The notes under the pieces were generated by a model. The model did not search any database. It worked only from the letters and a program-made list of their open reading frames with translations, and was not told the origin of the DNA. 46,952 nucleotides of DNA, from assembly GCF_003697815.1 (NCBI RefSeq), contig NZ_RDQG01000034.1, positions 1 to 46,952 of the forward strand, written 5' to 3'. Of the stretch, positions 1 to 7,499 are shown one piece after another. This DNA comes from Halalkalicoccus subterraneus (GTDB taxonomy: Archaea > Halobacteriota > Halobacteria > Halobacteriales > Halalkalicoccaceae). Positions within the stretch are counted from its first letter, which is position 1. The number at the start of each line of letters is the position of its first letter. The position numbers and the translations under genes were made by a program.

Positions 1-795
1 CTCGCGGCGGTCGTCGGCTTCGCGCTCGCGGCTGCGGGGACGGTGATGCAGGGTTTTTTCAGAAACCCGATGGCCGATCCCTCGATCATCGGCGTCTCCT
101 CGGGGGCCGCACTCGGCGCGGTCGCCTCGATCGTCCTGCCGCTGTCGGTCGGGCTTCGTCCAATGGCGTTCGGCTGTGCGATCGTTACCGCCTTCGGGGT
201 CTACCTGATCGCCAGCACGGGCGGGCGAACCCCCGTTGCGACGCTGCTGTTGGCGGGCGTGGCCGTCCAGACGTTCCTGGGCGCGATGATCTCGTACATG
301 CAGTTGAGCGCCGGCGAGAGCCTCGAACAGGTGGTCTACTGGCTGATGGGGCACCTGCATGCCAGTACCTGGCACGACGTGAGTCTCTCGTTACCCGTCG
401 TCCTCCCCATCTTCGCCCTCCTGCTGATCTACGCGGGCGATATCAACGTCCTCCTGCTCGGCGAGGAGGACGCACAGAGTCTCGGGATCGAGGTCGAGCG
501 CACCAAGCGCCTGCTGCTGGCGGCGGCCAGCGTCATCACCGCTGCAGGAGTGGCTGTCTCGGGCGTCATCGGCTTCGTCGGGCTGATCGTTCCCCACATG
601 ATGCGCCTGCTCGTCGGCCCCGATCACCGGATCCTGCTCCCAACCAGCGCGCTCGCGGGCGCGGTGTTTCTGGTCGCGACCGACACCGTGGCGCGGGCCG
701 GCCCCGCCGAAGTACCGGTCGGCATCGTCACCGCCGCGATCGGCGCGCCCTTTTTCCTCTACTTGCTTCGAACCCGTGAGGTGCACGCGCTGTGA
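1..795 (+). CDS. btuC: Cobalamin/iron-chelate ABC transporter permease (BtuC/FecCD family), 5' partial
   Basis: Membrane permease of an importer for vitamin B12 or a related metal chelate. The reading frame is open from base 1, so the true start lies upstream of the window; about 264 residues are visible. The family signature reading [15 protein letters not shown], followed by a GVSSGAALG stretch, lies near the visible N-terminus and is characteristic of BtuC/FecCD permeases. Several hydrophobic helices follow, with the conserved [12 protein letters not shown] segment near residue 195 that contacts the ATPase. It overlaps the ATPase gene by 4 nt (GTGA), which indicates co-translation. The btuD-like partner favours cobalamin over siderophore, but the substrate cannot be proved from sequence. 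Confidence 0.93.
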   Translation, partial: LAAVVGFALAAAGTVMQGFFRNPMADPSIIGVSSGAALGAVASIVLPLSVGLRPMAFGCAIVTAFGVYLIASTGGRTPVATLLLAGVAVQTFLGAMISYMQLSAGESLEQVVYWLMGHLHASTWHDVSLSLPVVLPIFALLLIYAGDINVLLLGEEDAQSLGIEVERTKRLLLAAASVITAAGVAVSGVIGFVGLIVPHMMRLLVGPDHRILLPTSALAGAVFLVATDTVARAGPAEVPVGIVTAAIGAPFFLYLLRTREVHAL

Positions 796-2027
796 TCGAG
801 ATTCGTGATCTCGACGTGCGGCTAGGCGGCATGGCGGTCCTCGATTCGATCAGCGCCCACGTCGGCGAAGGGCAGTTCGTCGGACTCGTGGGACCGAACG
901 GGGCCGGGAAGTCGACGCTTCTGCGCGCGATCGGCGCGGTGTTGAAACCCGAGGCCGGTACCGTACTCCTCGACGGCGAGTCCGTCGAGGACCTCTCGTC
1001 GAGAGCGGCCAGCCGCCGGGTCGCGACCGTCCCGCAGGACACGAGCCTCTCCTTCGACTTCGACGTGCGCGACGTCGTCGCGATGGGTCGGACCCCCTAC
1101 CGGTCGCGCGTTCGCTCGAACGCGGATCCGTCCGGCGAGGAGGCCGTCGAGCGTGCGCTCGCCCGGACGGAGACCGCGCAGTTCGCGGACCGCTCCATCA
1201 ACGCCGTCAGCGGCGGCGAGCGCCAGCGGGTGGTCCTCGCGCGGGCGTTGGCCCAGGACACGCCGATACTGCTGCTCGACGAGCCGACCGCAAGCCTCGA
1301 CATCAATCACCAGGTCCGCACCCTCGATCTCGTTCGCGACCTCGTCGACGACGGCAAGACGGTGATCGCGGCGATCCACGACCTGAACCTCGCGGCCCAC
1401 TACTGTGATGACCTCCTGTTGCTCTCGGGGGGGCGGATACTCGAGAGCGGCCCGCCCGAGGACGTGCTCACCGGGTCGAACCTCGAACGGGCGTTCGACA
1501 CGCGCGCGGTGGTCAGTCGCCACCCCGTGACCGGATCGGTCTACGTCACCGCGCTCCCCGACCGGAGCGACGACCGAGAGGGACACGTCCACGTCATCGG
1601 CGGGGGCGGAACGGTCTCCAGGCTGCTGTACGTGCTTTCGGCGGCCGGCTACGAGGTCTCCGTGGGGGCGCTCGGCGAGGGAGATTCGGACCTCGAAACC
1701 GCCCGCCTACTCGGAATCGAGACTGTCTCCGTCGAGCCGTTCGCCCCGATCGGATCCGAAACCCGGGCGCGCGTCACGGAGCTGGTTCGTGCGGCCGACG
1801 TGACCGTCGTCGGCGACGTCGAGATCGGGTCGGGAAACCTCGCGAACCTGCACTGTGCCGGCGAGAGCGACTCGCTGATCCTCGTCGAGGAGCGCCCGTT
1901 CGAGGTGCGAAACTACGCGGGAAACGAGGCGGCGGCGCTCTACGAGGAGATTCGGGACCGAAGCGCTGTCGTCGAGGGCAGCGAGGTACTGAAGGCGGTC
2001 GAACGTGCGGCGGATCGAACCCGGTGA
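792..2027 (+). CDS. btuD: Cobalamin ABC transporter ATP-binding protein with C-terminal extension (BtuD-like)
   Basis: ATPase subunit that powers the permease encoded just upstream. It starts at a GTG overlapping the permease stop. Walker A (GPNGAGKST) is at about residues 34-42, the signature SGGERQ near 140, Walker B with DEPTA near 158-166 and the H-loop histidine near 196. The ABC domain ends near residue 260. A further ~150 residues follow, beginning with a glycine-rich HVIGGGG stretch that looks Rossmann-like. The 411-residue length fits the haloarchaeal BtuD type rather than the usual ~260-residue FecE type. The role of the extension is not evident from sequence. Confidence 0.9.
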   Translation: MIEIRDLDVRLGGMAVLDSISAHVGEGQFVGLVGPNGAGKSTLLRAIGAVLKPEAGTVLLDGESVEDLSSRAASRRVATVPQDTSLSFDFDVRDVVAMGRTPYRSRVRSNADPSGEEAVERALARTETAQFADRSINAVSGGERQRVVLARALAQDTPILLLDEPTASLDINHQVRTLDLVRDLVDDGKTVIAAIHDLNLAAHYCDDLLLLSGGRILESGPPEDVLTGSNLERAFDTRAVVSRHPVTGSVYVTALPDRSDDREGHVHVIGGGGTVSRLLYVLSAAGYEVSVGALGEGDSDLETARLLGIETVSVEPFAPIGSETRARVTELVRAADVTVVGDVEIGSGNLANLHCAGESDSLILVEERPFEVRNYAGNEAAALYEEIRDRSAVVEGSEVLKAVERAADRTR

Positions 2028-2132
2028 CCTCACCCGAAGAGGGCTGATGCCGGTTCGAGCGAACGCGGGCTTCCACCGCCACCTCGGATGCGCGCGATCC
2101 ACCTCGTACTCGTACTGCTCGATGTCGGGCGA

Positions 2133-2471
2133 TCAGGAACTCGAAATCGAGCGCCAGACCTCGTCCAGTTTGTTCGCGACGCTGGCGCGCTCCTCGACGG
2201 TCACGTCGTAGCCACCCCTCTCGAAATCCACGACGACTTGGTCGACGGTGCGTCGATAGACGCTCACTCGGCGGCGGCCCTCCGAGAGCTCCCGTCCCTC
2301 GTGTTCGAGCAGATCGGCCTCCTCTAGCTCCTCGATCCGCCGGTAGCAGGTCGCGATCGGGATGTCGAGCTCGTCGCTGAGCGCCTGAGCGGACCGGGCC
2401 TCGTCGGCGGCCCCGAGGATCGCCGCGTTATACTCGTTGCCCAGAGCGTGGATGACTGCTTCGGAATACAT
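2133..2471 (-). CDS. Small winged-helix transcriptional regulator next to the archaellin genes
   Basis: 112-residue DNA-binding protein. The N-terminal ~65 residues form a winged helix: a helix around ALGNEYNAAILGAA, a recognition-helix region around ELDIPIATCYRRIEELE, then a wing rich in Arg. The remaining half is charged and includes EERASVANKLDEVW. It is transcribed away from the three archaellin genes, with 288 bp between the two starts, so it is a good candidate local regulator of the archaellum operon. It resembles the ArsR-like/EarA-type euryarchaeal regulators in general form, but I cannot assign it firmly to EarA. Confidence 0.8.
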   Translation of the reverse strand: MYSEAVIHALGNEYNAAILGAADEARSAQALSDELDIPIATCYRRIEELEEADLLEHEGRELSEGRRRVSVYRRTVDQVVVDFERGGYDVTVEERASVANKLDEVWRSISSS

Positions 2472-2759
2472 TTATTAGATACTAGGAGATATACGATAAC
2501 AATAAAGATGTTGGCTAAGGAAATAGACGGCAGTTTCTTTCCGAGGTTTGTGGAAAATGACATGTTGTGTGTTAGTAATAGACGTGTTTTGCACGCGAAT
2601 CGAGCAAAGCCGTTGGACGAAATGGCCGGTAGAGCCCCGAACTCGTCGATATCACACCCTCCGCTTCCGAATCATATCTGATAACTTTAAAGATAAATTT
2701 ATAAACATATGAGATCCGATATATATACGGTTCGCCAGCATGGCAGAACCGACAGAATA
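2472..2759. promoter_or_regulatory. Divergent promoter region between the regulator and the archaellin genes
   Basis: 288 bp without a convincing gene, clearly more AT-rich than its surroundings. On the plus side the best TATA element is TTTATAAA at about 2698-2705, which would start transcription near 2730 and give a short leader before the archaellin ATG at 2760. On the minus side, AT-rich sequence about 25 bp upstream of the regulator start would give a leaderless or near-leaderless transcript. Short open frames here have no family features and look like chance. Confidence 0.55.
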
Positions 2760-3278
2760 ATGTTCGAAACACAAACAGAAGACAGGGGTCAGGTCGGTAT
2801 CGGCACCCTCATCGTGTTCATCGCGATGGTACTCGTTGCGGCGATCGCAGCGGGTGTGCTGATCAATACCGCCGGCTTCCTGCAGACACAAGCAGAAGAC
2901 ACTGGTACCGAAAGTACCGAACAGGTCTCCGACCGCGTGCAAGTTCTCTCATCGACTGGGACAGGATTTTCTGCTGGTCAGGTTGACACCGTCGACCTGA
3001 CCATCCAGAAGGCACCCGGCGCGGGTGACATCGTCGTCGAGGACATACTGATCGACTGGGTCGATGGCTCACTAGATCTGAGTGAGGAGACCGGCTACGA
3101 GGATGCCGTCCTCAGTGAGACTACTGACAGGGTGACGATTACCCTTGGAGACGACCTCACCATCCCCGAAGGGGACAGCACAGATCTGACGATCACGACC
3201 GGCTCGGGCGCACAGACGACCCACACCCTGAACGCTCCCAACTACATCTCCGGTGATGAAGTGGCAGTGGGGCTCTAA
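2760..3278 (+). CDS. arlA1: Archaellin (archaellum filament subunit), first of three
   Basis: Major filament protein of the archaellum, secreted as a type III pre-protein. The ATG at 2760 is preferred over an in-frame ATG at 2709 because it gives the standard short leader [10 protein letters not shown], expected to be cut by the prepilin-type peptidase before [11 protein letters not shown] ~30-residue hydrophobic helix then forms the filament core. The remaining ~120 residues are the outer beta domain. The mature protein has no N-x-S/T sequon. The next archaellin starts 2 nt after the stop (TAAGGATG). The number in the symbol marks position only. Confidence 0.95.
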   Translation: MFETQTEDRGQVGIGTLIVFIAMVLVAAIAAGVLINTAGFLQTQAEDTGTESTEQVSDRVQVLSSTGTGFSAGQVDTVDLTIQKAPGAGDIVVEDILIDWVDGSLDLSEETGYEDAVLSETTDRVTITLGDDLTIPEGDSTDLTITTGSGAQTTHTLNAPNYISGDEVAVGL

Positions 3279-3280
3279 GG

Positions 3281-3796
3281 ATGTTCGAGAAAAACAACGC
3301 TGAGAGAGGTCAGGTGGGTATCGGCACCCTCATCGTGTTCATCGCGATGGTACTCGTCGCGGCGATCGCGGCGGGCGTGCTGATCAACACCGCCGGCTTC
3401 CTTCAGACGCAAGCGGAGGACACCGGTACCGAGAGTACCGAACAGGTCTCCGACCGCGTGCAGGTCCTCTCGTCGACCGGGACTGTGACCGGCGGTTCAG
3501 CCGAAGCCGTTGAACTGACCATCCAGAAGGCACCCGGTGCGGGTGACATCGTTCTCGACCAACTCTTCATCGAGTGGGTTGGTGACGTCTCTGGTGAACT
3601 GGACGTGGACTCTGCTACTGAGGATATAGAGGTCCTCAGTGAGACCAGCGAACGAGCAACGATCTCCTTGACGGGTCTTTCTCTCGATCCGGGTCAAAGC
3701 ACAGATCTGACGATCACGACCGGCTCGGGCGCACAGACCGACCACAGCCTGAACGCACCTGACGTCCTCGAAGAGGGCGACACAGTGAGGCTCTAA
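3281..3796 (+). CDS. arlA2: Archaellin, second of three
   Basis: 171-residue archaellin with leader [10 protein letters not shown] and predicted cleavage before [10 protein letters not shown]. The first ~65 mature residues are almost identical to those of the first copy, also at the DNA level; the central outer domain differs, and the segments around [12 protein letters not shown] and [12 protein letters not shown] are again shared. No N-x-S/T sequon is present. It is flanked on both sides by 2-nt spacers with AAGG just before the next ATG, so the three genes are one transcript. Copies of this kind can act as major and minor filament subunits; which role this copy has is unknown. Confidence 0.95.
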   Translation: MFEKNNAERGQVGIGTLIVFIAMVLVAAIAAGVLINTAGFLQTQAEDTGTESTEQVSDRVQVLSSTGTVTGGSAEAVELTIQKAPGAGDIVLDQLFIEWVGDVSGELDVDSATEDIEVLSETSERATISLTGLSLDPGQSTDLTITTGSGAQTDHSLNAPDVLEEGDTVRL

Positions 3797-3798
3797 GG

Positions 3799-4398
3799 AT
3801 GTTTGACGGAAACTCCTCCGAGCGGGGTCAAGTTGGCATCGGCACCCTCATCGTGTTCATCGCGATGGTTCTCGTCGCGGCGATCGCGGCGGGCGTGCTG
3901 ATCAACACCGCCGGCTTCCTCCAGACGCAAGCGGAAGACACGGGTGCCGAAAGCACCCAGCAGGTCTCCGATAACGTCGGCGTCCTCAGCGAGATCGGTA
4001 CTGTCGATAACGAGTCTGGTACCGCTACTGTGGACCAAGTCGACCTCCTCCTCCAGAAATCGCCTGGCGCGGGTGACATCAACCTCGAGGACGCGTCCGT
4101 GCAGTTCCTCGGGCCAGATGGTGCTGAGGACATCGGATTCGCCGAGGCTGCCGGTGACGGCTTCACCGTCGCCGCAGTCTCCGCCGAGAACGGGGACAAC
4201 AGCGTCATGACGGACCGGAGCGACCGGTACCGAGTGAGCCTTAGCCTCTCGGACCTCGACGGTGATATCGGTGCCCTCAGCGAAGGCGACGAGGCCGAAG
4301 TGACGATCACGACGGCATCGGGCGCCCAGCAGATGGTGACGGTTCAGGCTCCCGACACGCTCGCCGGCTCCGAAACTGGCGACTCCGTCCGGCTCTAA
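3799..4398 (+). CDS. arlA3: Archaellin, third of three
   Basis: 199-residue archaellin, the longest of the three, with leader [10 protein letters not shown] and predicted cleavage before [10 protein letters not shown]. The hydrophobic N-terminal helix matches the other two copies; the outer domain is more divergent and about 28 residues longer. Only one sequon (NES) lies in the mature chain; the NSS in the leader is removed. It is the last archaellin before arlF, from which it is separated by 47 bp with no obvious promoter. Its divergence suggests a distinct role such as a minor or terminal subunit, which is inference. Confidence 0.95.
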   Translation: MFDGNSSERGQVGIGTLIVFIAMVLVAAIAAGVLINTAGFLQTQAEDTGAESTQQVSDNVGVLSEIGTVDNESGTATVDQVDLLLQKSPGAGDINLEDASVQFLGPDGAEDIGFAEAAGDGFTVAAVSAENGDNSVMTDRSDRYRVSLSLSDLDGDIGALSEGDEAEVTITTASGAQQMVTVQAPDTLAGSETGDSVRL

Positions 4399-4445
4399 GG
4401 CACGTATCGCTTTCCAACTACTCCACGAATTAACACACTAATCGA

Positions 4446-5231
4446 ATGGGCTTCAGCGTCAGCGGATCCACGGTGGTCATCCTCATCGGCTGTCTGATAG
4501 CGTTCAGTGCGGCCTTCACGGTCGCAACCGACAGCTTCGATAGGACCACGACCGCCCAGGACGACCGCGCTGATCGCCTTCTCGATCGACAGAACACGGC
4601 AATCGAGATCGGTGACGCGACCCGAAACGGGACGACCATCGTTTCGGTCACGAACACCGGTTCGACCGCGTTTTCGATCGATCGCACGGACCTGCTCGAC
4701 GACGGGAACACGACCGGCAATTCCACGGACTCACCCGACGACGGGAACACGACCGACAATTCTACGGACCCACTTGACGACGGGAACACGACCGACAATT
4801 CCACGGATTCACTCGACGACGAAAACACGACCAACGACGATGGTATCTTCGGCGACGACCCGCTCGACGACGGGAACACGACCGACAATTCCACGGACTC
4901 ACCCGACGACGGGAACACGACCGGCAATCTCACACTGATCGAACCGCTCGGCAACGCTACCAACGAGACGACCGTCTCCGTTTCGGTCACGAACACCGGT
5001 TCGACTGCACTCTCGATCGATCGCACGGACCTACTCGTCGACGGCGAGTACGCGACCGACGATCCCATAGTGATCGACGCGACCGGCAACGTCATCGACG
5101 AGACGAACCTATGGGTGCCCGGAGCGACGCTCGCATACGAACTCGAATCGAACGCGACAAGCGTCAAAGTCGTCACCGAGGGCGGCGTCGCCGCGACGGC
5201 CGGCGTCGAGAACGCCTCGGAGGGAGCGTAG
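4446..5231 (+). CDS. arlF: Archaellum stator protein ArlF (FlaF) with a sequon-rich repeat insert
   Basis: Pseudoperiplasmic motor component; in the family it binds the S-layer and anchors the stator. The N-terminus MGFSVSGSTVV plus one membrane helix, a QNTAIEI motif and a beta-sandwich ending near VKVVTEGGVA fit ArlF. The protein is 261 residues; about 148 remain if the insert is removed, which I recall as normal for the family. The extra part is bounded by two copies of the segment VSVTNTGSTA(F/L)SIDRTDLL (DNA copies at 4642-4707 and 4981-5046, 339 bp apart) and holds six 39-bp repeats. There are 16 N-x-S/T sequons in the protein, 11 of them in the repeat tract. It is followed immediately by arlG. 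Confidence 0.9.
   Translation: MGFSVSGSTVVILIGCLIAFSAAFTVATDSFDRTTTAQDDRADRLLDRQNTAIEIGDATRNGTTIVSVTNTGSTAFSIDRTDLLDDGNTTGNSTDSPDDGNTTDNSTDPLDDGNTTDNSTDSLDDENTTNDDGIFGDDPLDDGNTTDNSTDSPDDGNTTGNLTLIEPLGNATNETTVSVSVTNTGSTALSIDRTDLLVDGEYATDDPIVIDATGNVIDETNLWVPGATLAYELESNATSVKVVTEGGVAATAGVENASEGA
4698..4937 (+). repeat. 39-bp in-frame tandem repeat tract inside arlF
   Basis: Six copies of a 39-bp (13-codon) unit begin at 4698, 4737, 4776, 4815, 4866 and 4905. The consensus peptide is DDGNTTDNSTDSP. Copy four is degenerate and followed by a short GIFGDDPL spacer that makes it 51 bp long; copy six is truncated and runs into NLT. Every unit carries one NTT sequon and most carry NST as well. All length changes are multiples of three, so the gene frame is preserved. 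Confidence 0.95.
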
Positions 5232-5702
5232 ATGGGCTCGGTTTCGATCTCCCATCTGATCATCTTCATCGCGAGCCTGCTCATCGCGGCGAGCGTCGCG
5301 GGTACCCTCATCGCGAGCGTCGAGCAAGTCAGCAACTCGGTCGACGAGCAGAGCGAGGACCTCTCACAGCAGGTCGACACCGACCTCACGGTGATCAGCG
5401 ACCCCGCCAGCACGGCGATTTACGAGGAAGAGGACGGAAACGGGACCGTGACCGTCCTCGTGAAAAACACCGGCCGGAGTACGCTCGACGGATCGGAGCT
5501 GGACGTGTTGCTCGACGGGACCTACCGGAACGAACGGACGGTCGATCTCGTCTCGGGCGGGCAGCGGTGGTCCTCGGGGGCCGTCGCGGCGGTCACGATC
5601 GACCTCGACGGTCGCCTCGATGGAGGCGATCACCGCGTGACCGTGATCGCTCACGGCTCCCGGGCGACGTTCGACTTCTATCACGAAACGTCCGGCCAAT
5701 AG
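5232..5702 (+). CDS. arlG: Archaellum stator protein ArlG (FlaG)
   Basis: 156-residue partner of ArlF. In the family, ArlG forms a filament capped by ArlF that links the motor to the S-layer. The sequence starts MGSVSISHLIIFIASLLIAA, a single N-terminal membrane helix with short class-III-like leader, followed by a polar coiled region (SVEQVSNSVDEQSEDL) and a beta domain with the VLVKNTGRSTLDGSELDVLLDG pattern shared with ArlF; I list that stretch by its ends, VLVKNT to LLDG. Its ATG follows the arlF stop directly, so translation is coupled. Length is ordinary for the family and nothing appears damaged. Confidence 0.92.
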   Translation: MGSVSISHLIIFIASLLIAASVAGTLIASVEQVSNSVDEQSEDLSQQVDTDLTVISDPASTAIYEEEDGNGTVTVLVKNTGRSTLDGSELDVLLDGTYRNERTVDLVSGGQRWSSGAVAAVTIDLDGRLDGGDHRVTVIAHGSRATFDFYHETSGQ

Positions 5703-5708
5703 ATACTT

Positions 5709-5733
5709 AGCGTACGCTGACAACACGTGTTGT
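5709..5733. promoter_or_regulatory. Two adjacent perfect palindromes before the che-cluster gene
   Basis: The 31-bp spacer between arlG and the next gene holds AGCGTACGCT at 5709-5718 and ACAACACGTGTTGT at 5720-5733, the latter ending at the base before the ATG. Both are exact inverted repeats with no loop. They could be an operator, a dimer-binding site or an RNA processing or attenuation hairpin. No TATA element is clear in this short spacer. Confidence 0.5.
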
Positions 5734-6207
5734 ATGACGGGGGACGAACCAAACCCGCAGGAAGAAGGCATCCTCTCACCCTCGGAGCTCGATATCACCG
5801 ACAGCGAGTACGTCGACGAGATCGAGGAGGGACGATACGTCGTCTCGACGGATACGACCTCACCCGACATCCAGCCGTCCCGTTCGCCCGAAGACGGCGG
5901 GACCTCGCTGCCCGATACCGCTTCGTCACGGTACGGCGTCGAGATCGAGGCCCGTATCGAGAACCGATCCTCGACGTATCGCACGCAGTCGGACGACGTC
6001 GTGACGGTGTTCTCCGAGCTCGTCCGGTGGTACGCGACGCAGGTCGATTTGGAACTCCCTCCCGGGCGTGTCCTCCAGATCCTCGTCGCCGAATCGGATC
6101 TCCCGATCGGGCCGCGCCGATCCATCGAGACGGCGCTCGACCGCCACGACCTCTCCCCCGACGATTCGATCGCCGACCTCTGTTCTGCCCTCGAAACGCG
6201 GAACTGA
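5734..6207 (+). CDS. Haloarchaeal che-cluster protein of unknown function
   Basis: 157-residue soluble acidic protein. It has a conserved-looking N-terminal motif (GILSPSELDITDSEYVDEIE), a variable Ser/Pro/Asp-rich linker at about residues 40-65, and a C-terminal helical domain around SDDVVTVFSELVRWYATQ and LQILVAESDLPIG. From memory this pattern matches a family of unknown function found in haloarchaeal taxis clusters (catalogued, I believe, as DUF7500). It sits between arlG and cheY in the same orientation, so a link between taxis signalling and the archaellum is plausible, but no activity can be read from the sequence. Confidence 0.8.
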   Translation: MTGDEPNPQEEGILSPSELDITDSEYVDEIEEGRYVVSTDTTSPDIQPSRSPEDGGTSLPDTASSRYGVEIEARIENRSSTYRTQSDDVVTVFSELVRWYATQVDLELPPGRVLQILVAESDLPIGPRRSIETALDRHDLSPDDSIADLCSALETRN

Positions 6208-6252
6208 TGATCGACTCCACCGTCTCATGTGACGGAGAGAGATAACGTATTA

Positions 6253-6615
6253 ATGACACGAAGCGTGCTGATCGTCGACGATTCCGAGTTCATGCGGAGC
6301 CTCCTGCGGGAGATCCTCACGGGCGAACACGAGGTGGTCGCCGAGGCCGAAAACGGCGTCGAAGCCGTCGAACTGTACGCAAAGCACGACCCGGATCTGG
6401 TGATGATGGATATCGTCATGCCGATCCGCGACGGGATCGAGGCGACGAGGGCGATCACGGAGGACGACCCCGACGCGCGAGTGATCATGTGTACCAGCGT
6501 CGGCCAGGAGGAGAAGATGAAGATGGCCGTCAAAGCCGGCGCGAGCGGGTACATCACGAAACCGTTCCAGAAGCCGAGCGTCCTCGAAGCCATCGACGAC
6601 GTCGTGCCCGCATAG
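6253..6615 (+). CDS. cheY: Chemotaxis response regulator CheY
   Basis: 120-residue single-domain receiver that carries the phosphoryl signal from CheA to the archaellum switch, through CheF in archaea. Acidic pocket residues D9 and D10, phosphoacceptor D53 (in MMDIVMP), T81 in MCTS and K103 in TKPFQKP are all present. The ATG at 6253 is chosen because MTRSVLIVDD is the normal family start; an in-frame GTG at 6229 would add eight residues. The gene appears fully intact, in contrast to the cheC and cheD sequences directly downstream. Confidence 0.95.
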   Translation: MTRSVLIVDDSEFMRSLLREILTGEHEVVAEAENGVEAVELYAKHDPDLVMMDIVMPIRDGIEATRAITEDDPDARVIMCTSVGQEEKMKMAVKAGASGYITKPFQKPSVLEAIDDVVPA

Positions 6616-7069
6616 ATGCACGTCGATACCGACGCGCTCGGCGCCGTTCGGACGATAGCCGTCGACGGCGCACGCCACGCCGCCGATTCCCTTTACGAGC
6701 TGACGGGCGTCGAAACGCGCGTCGAGACGACGAGCGTCACACTCATTTCGCGGGAGAGCGCCCGCGAGCGGTTCTCGCGGTCGATGACGGGCGTCGAACT
6801 CGAGTTCGAGGGATCGCTTTCCGGCCAGACGACGCTCGTCTTCGACCGGGACCGCGCGCGCTTTCCTCGCCGAGTGGGCGCCCGAGACGGAGGCCGCGGT
6901 GATCGAAAACGGGATCGAGGAGTTCGGCTCGATCATGCTCAGTGACACGGTCGACGGCTGGGCGGATTCGCTCGAAGCCGCGATCGACGTGCGTCCGCCG
7001 GTCGCGCTCGACGAACTGTTCGTCGAGCGCACACAGGAGACGGGAGCCGACCCAGAATCGGTGTTCTGA
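6616..7069 (+). pseudogene. cheC: cheC, frameshifted (CheY-P phosphatase / CheD partner family)
   Basis: ATG directly follows the cheY stop. The first ~80 codons read as CheC (HVDTDALGAVRTIAV, then a GVELEFEGSLSGQTTLVFDRD block). At a (CG)n run near 6851-6860 the frame is lost. The continuation FLAEWAPETEAAVIENGIEE and DTVDGWADSLEAAIDVRPP is in another frame and runs to a TGA at 7067-7069. Loss of one CG unit from the run would explain the shift. The continuation carries the helix with E..N typical of CheC active sites. The C-terminal part after RPP looks short for the family. Programmed frameshifting is possible but less likely given the state of cheD. Confidence 0.8.
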
Positions 7070-7071
7070 CC

Positions 7072-7487
7072 GTGTCCAAACCAGCCGCTCGGACGCCGGA
7101 CGGAGCTGTTCCCCCGAAAACGCGTCGGGGTGGCCGACTACGCCATCGGACGCGAGTGTCCGCTCTCGACGAGCGGGCTCGGCTCGTGTGTCGCCGTCGC
7201 GATCGACGAACCCGGCGGGATCGGCGGGCTGCTCCACGCGACGTTGCCTCGGGTCCACGGCGCCTGCCTCCCATCCGGCGAAATACGTCGATAGCGGGAT
7301 CAGTGCGCTTACGACGCCCACCCCGACGCCGACGCGAACCGGACCGAACTGGTCGCGAAACTCGCAGGCGGTAGCACGATGCTCGCGCTCGACGGGCCGG
7401 CGATCCGCCACCGAAACGTCGCCGCCACATTCCGAGGTATCGGAGCTGTCGATCCCGATCCGCGGCGAGACGACCCGGTCGTTCTGA
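7072..7487 (+). pseudogene. cheD: cheD, multiply frameshifted (receptor glutamine deamidase)
   Basis: CheD deamidates transducer glutamines and docks with CheC. Recognisable blocks appear in order but in alternating frames: RVGVADYAIGREC and GLGSCVAVAIDEP with GLLHATLP (about 7120-7250), then PAKYVDSGISALTT in a second frame (about 7275-7316), then LVAKLAGGSTMLALDGPAI and RNVAAT back in the first frame, then SELSIPIRGETTRSF in the second frame to a stop at 7485-7487. The first block has no start codon in its own frame and meets a TAG at 7292. At least three indels are needed to restore the gene, and the family's last strands are missing. The cysteine of GLGSC and a catalytic-type histidine in LLHA are still readable. 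Confidence 0.85.
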
Positions 7488-7499
7488 TCTCGCGATTGA

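Noticed and set aside
2709-2759. 17-residue N-terminal extension of the first archaellin
   Set aside because: It would spoil the short charged leader required before the class III signal cleavage site; ATG 2760 fits the other two copies.
4698-4937. CRISPR-like array
   Set aside because: Units are contiguous with no unique spacers, in frame with arlF and code for a regular peptide.
4430-5413. 327-codon minus-strand open frame with Ser/Val-rich repeats opposite arlF
   Set aside because: The repetitive look comes from the 39-bp units of arlF read backwards; no start context or family.
6845-7487. Programmed frameshift explanation for both cheC and cheD
   Set aside because: cheD needs several shifts in both directions and has lost its in-frame start and its C-terminus, so decay is the simpler account.
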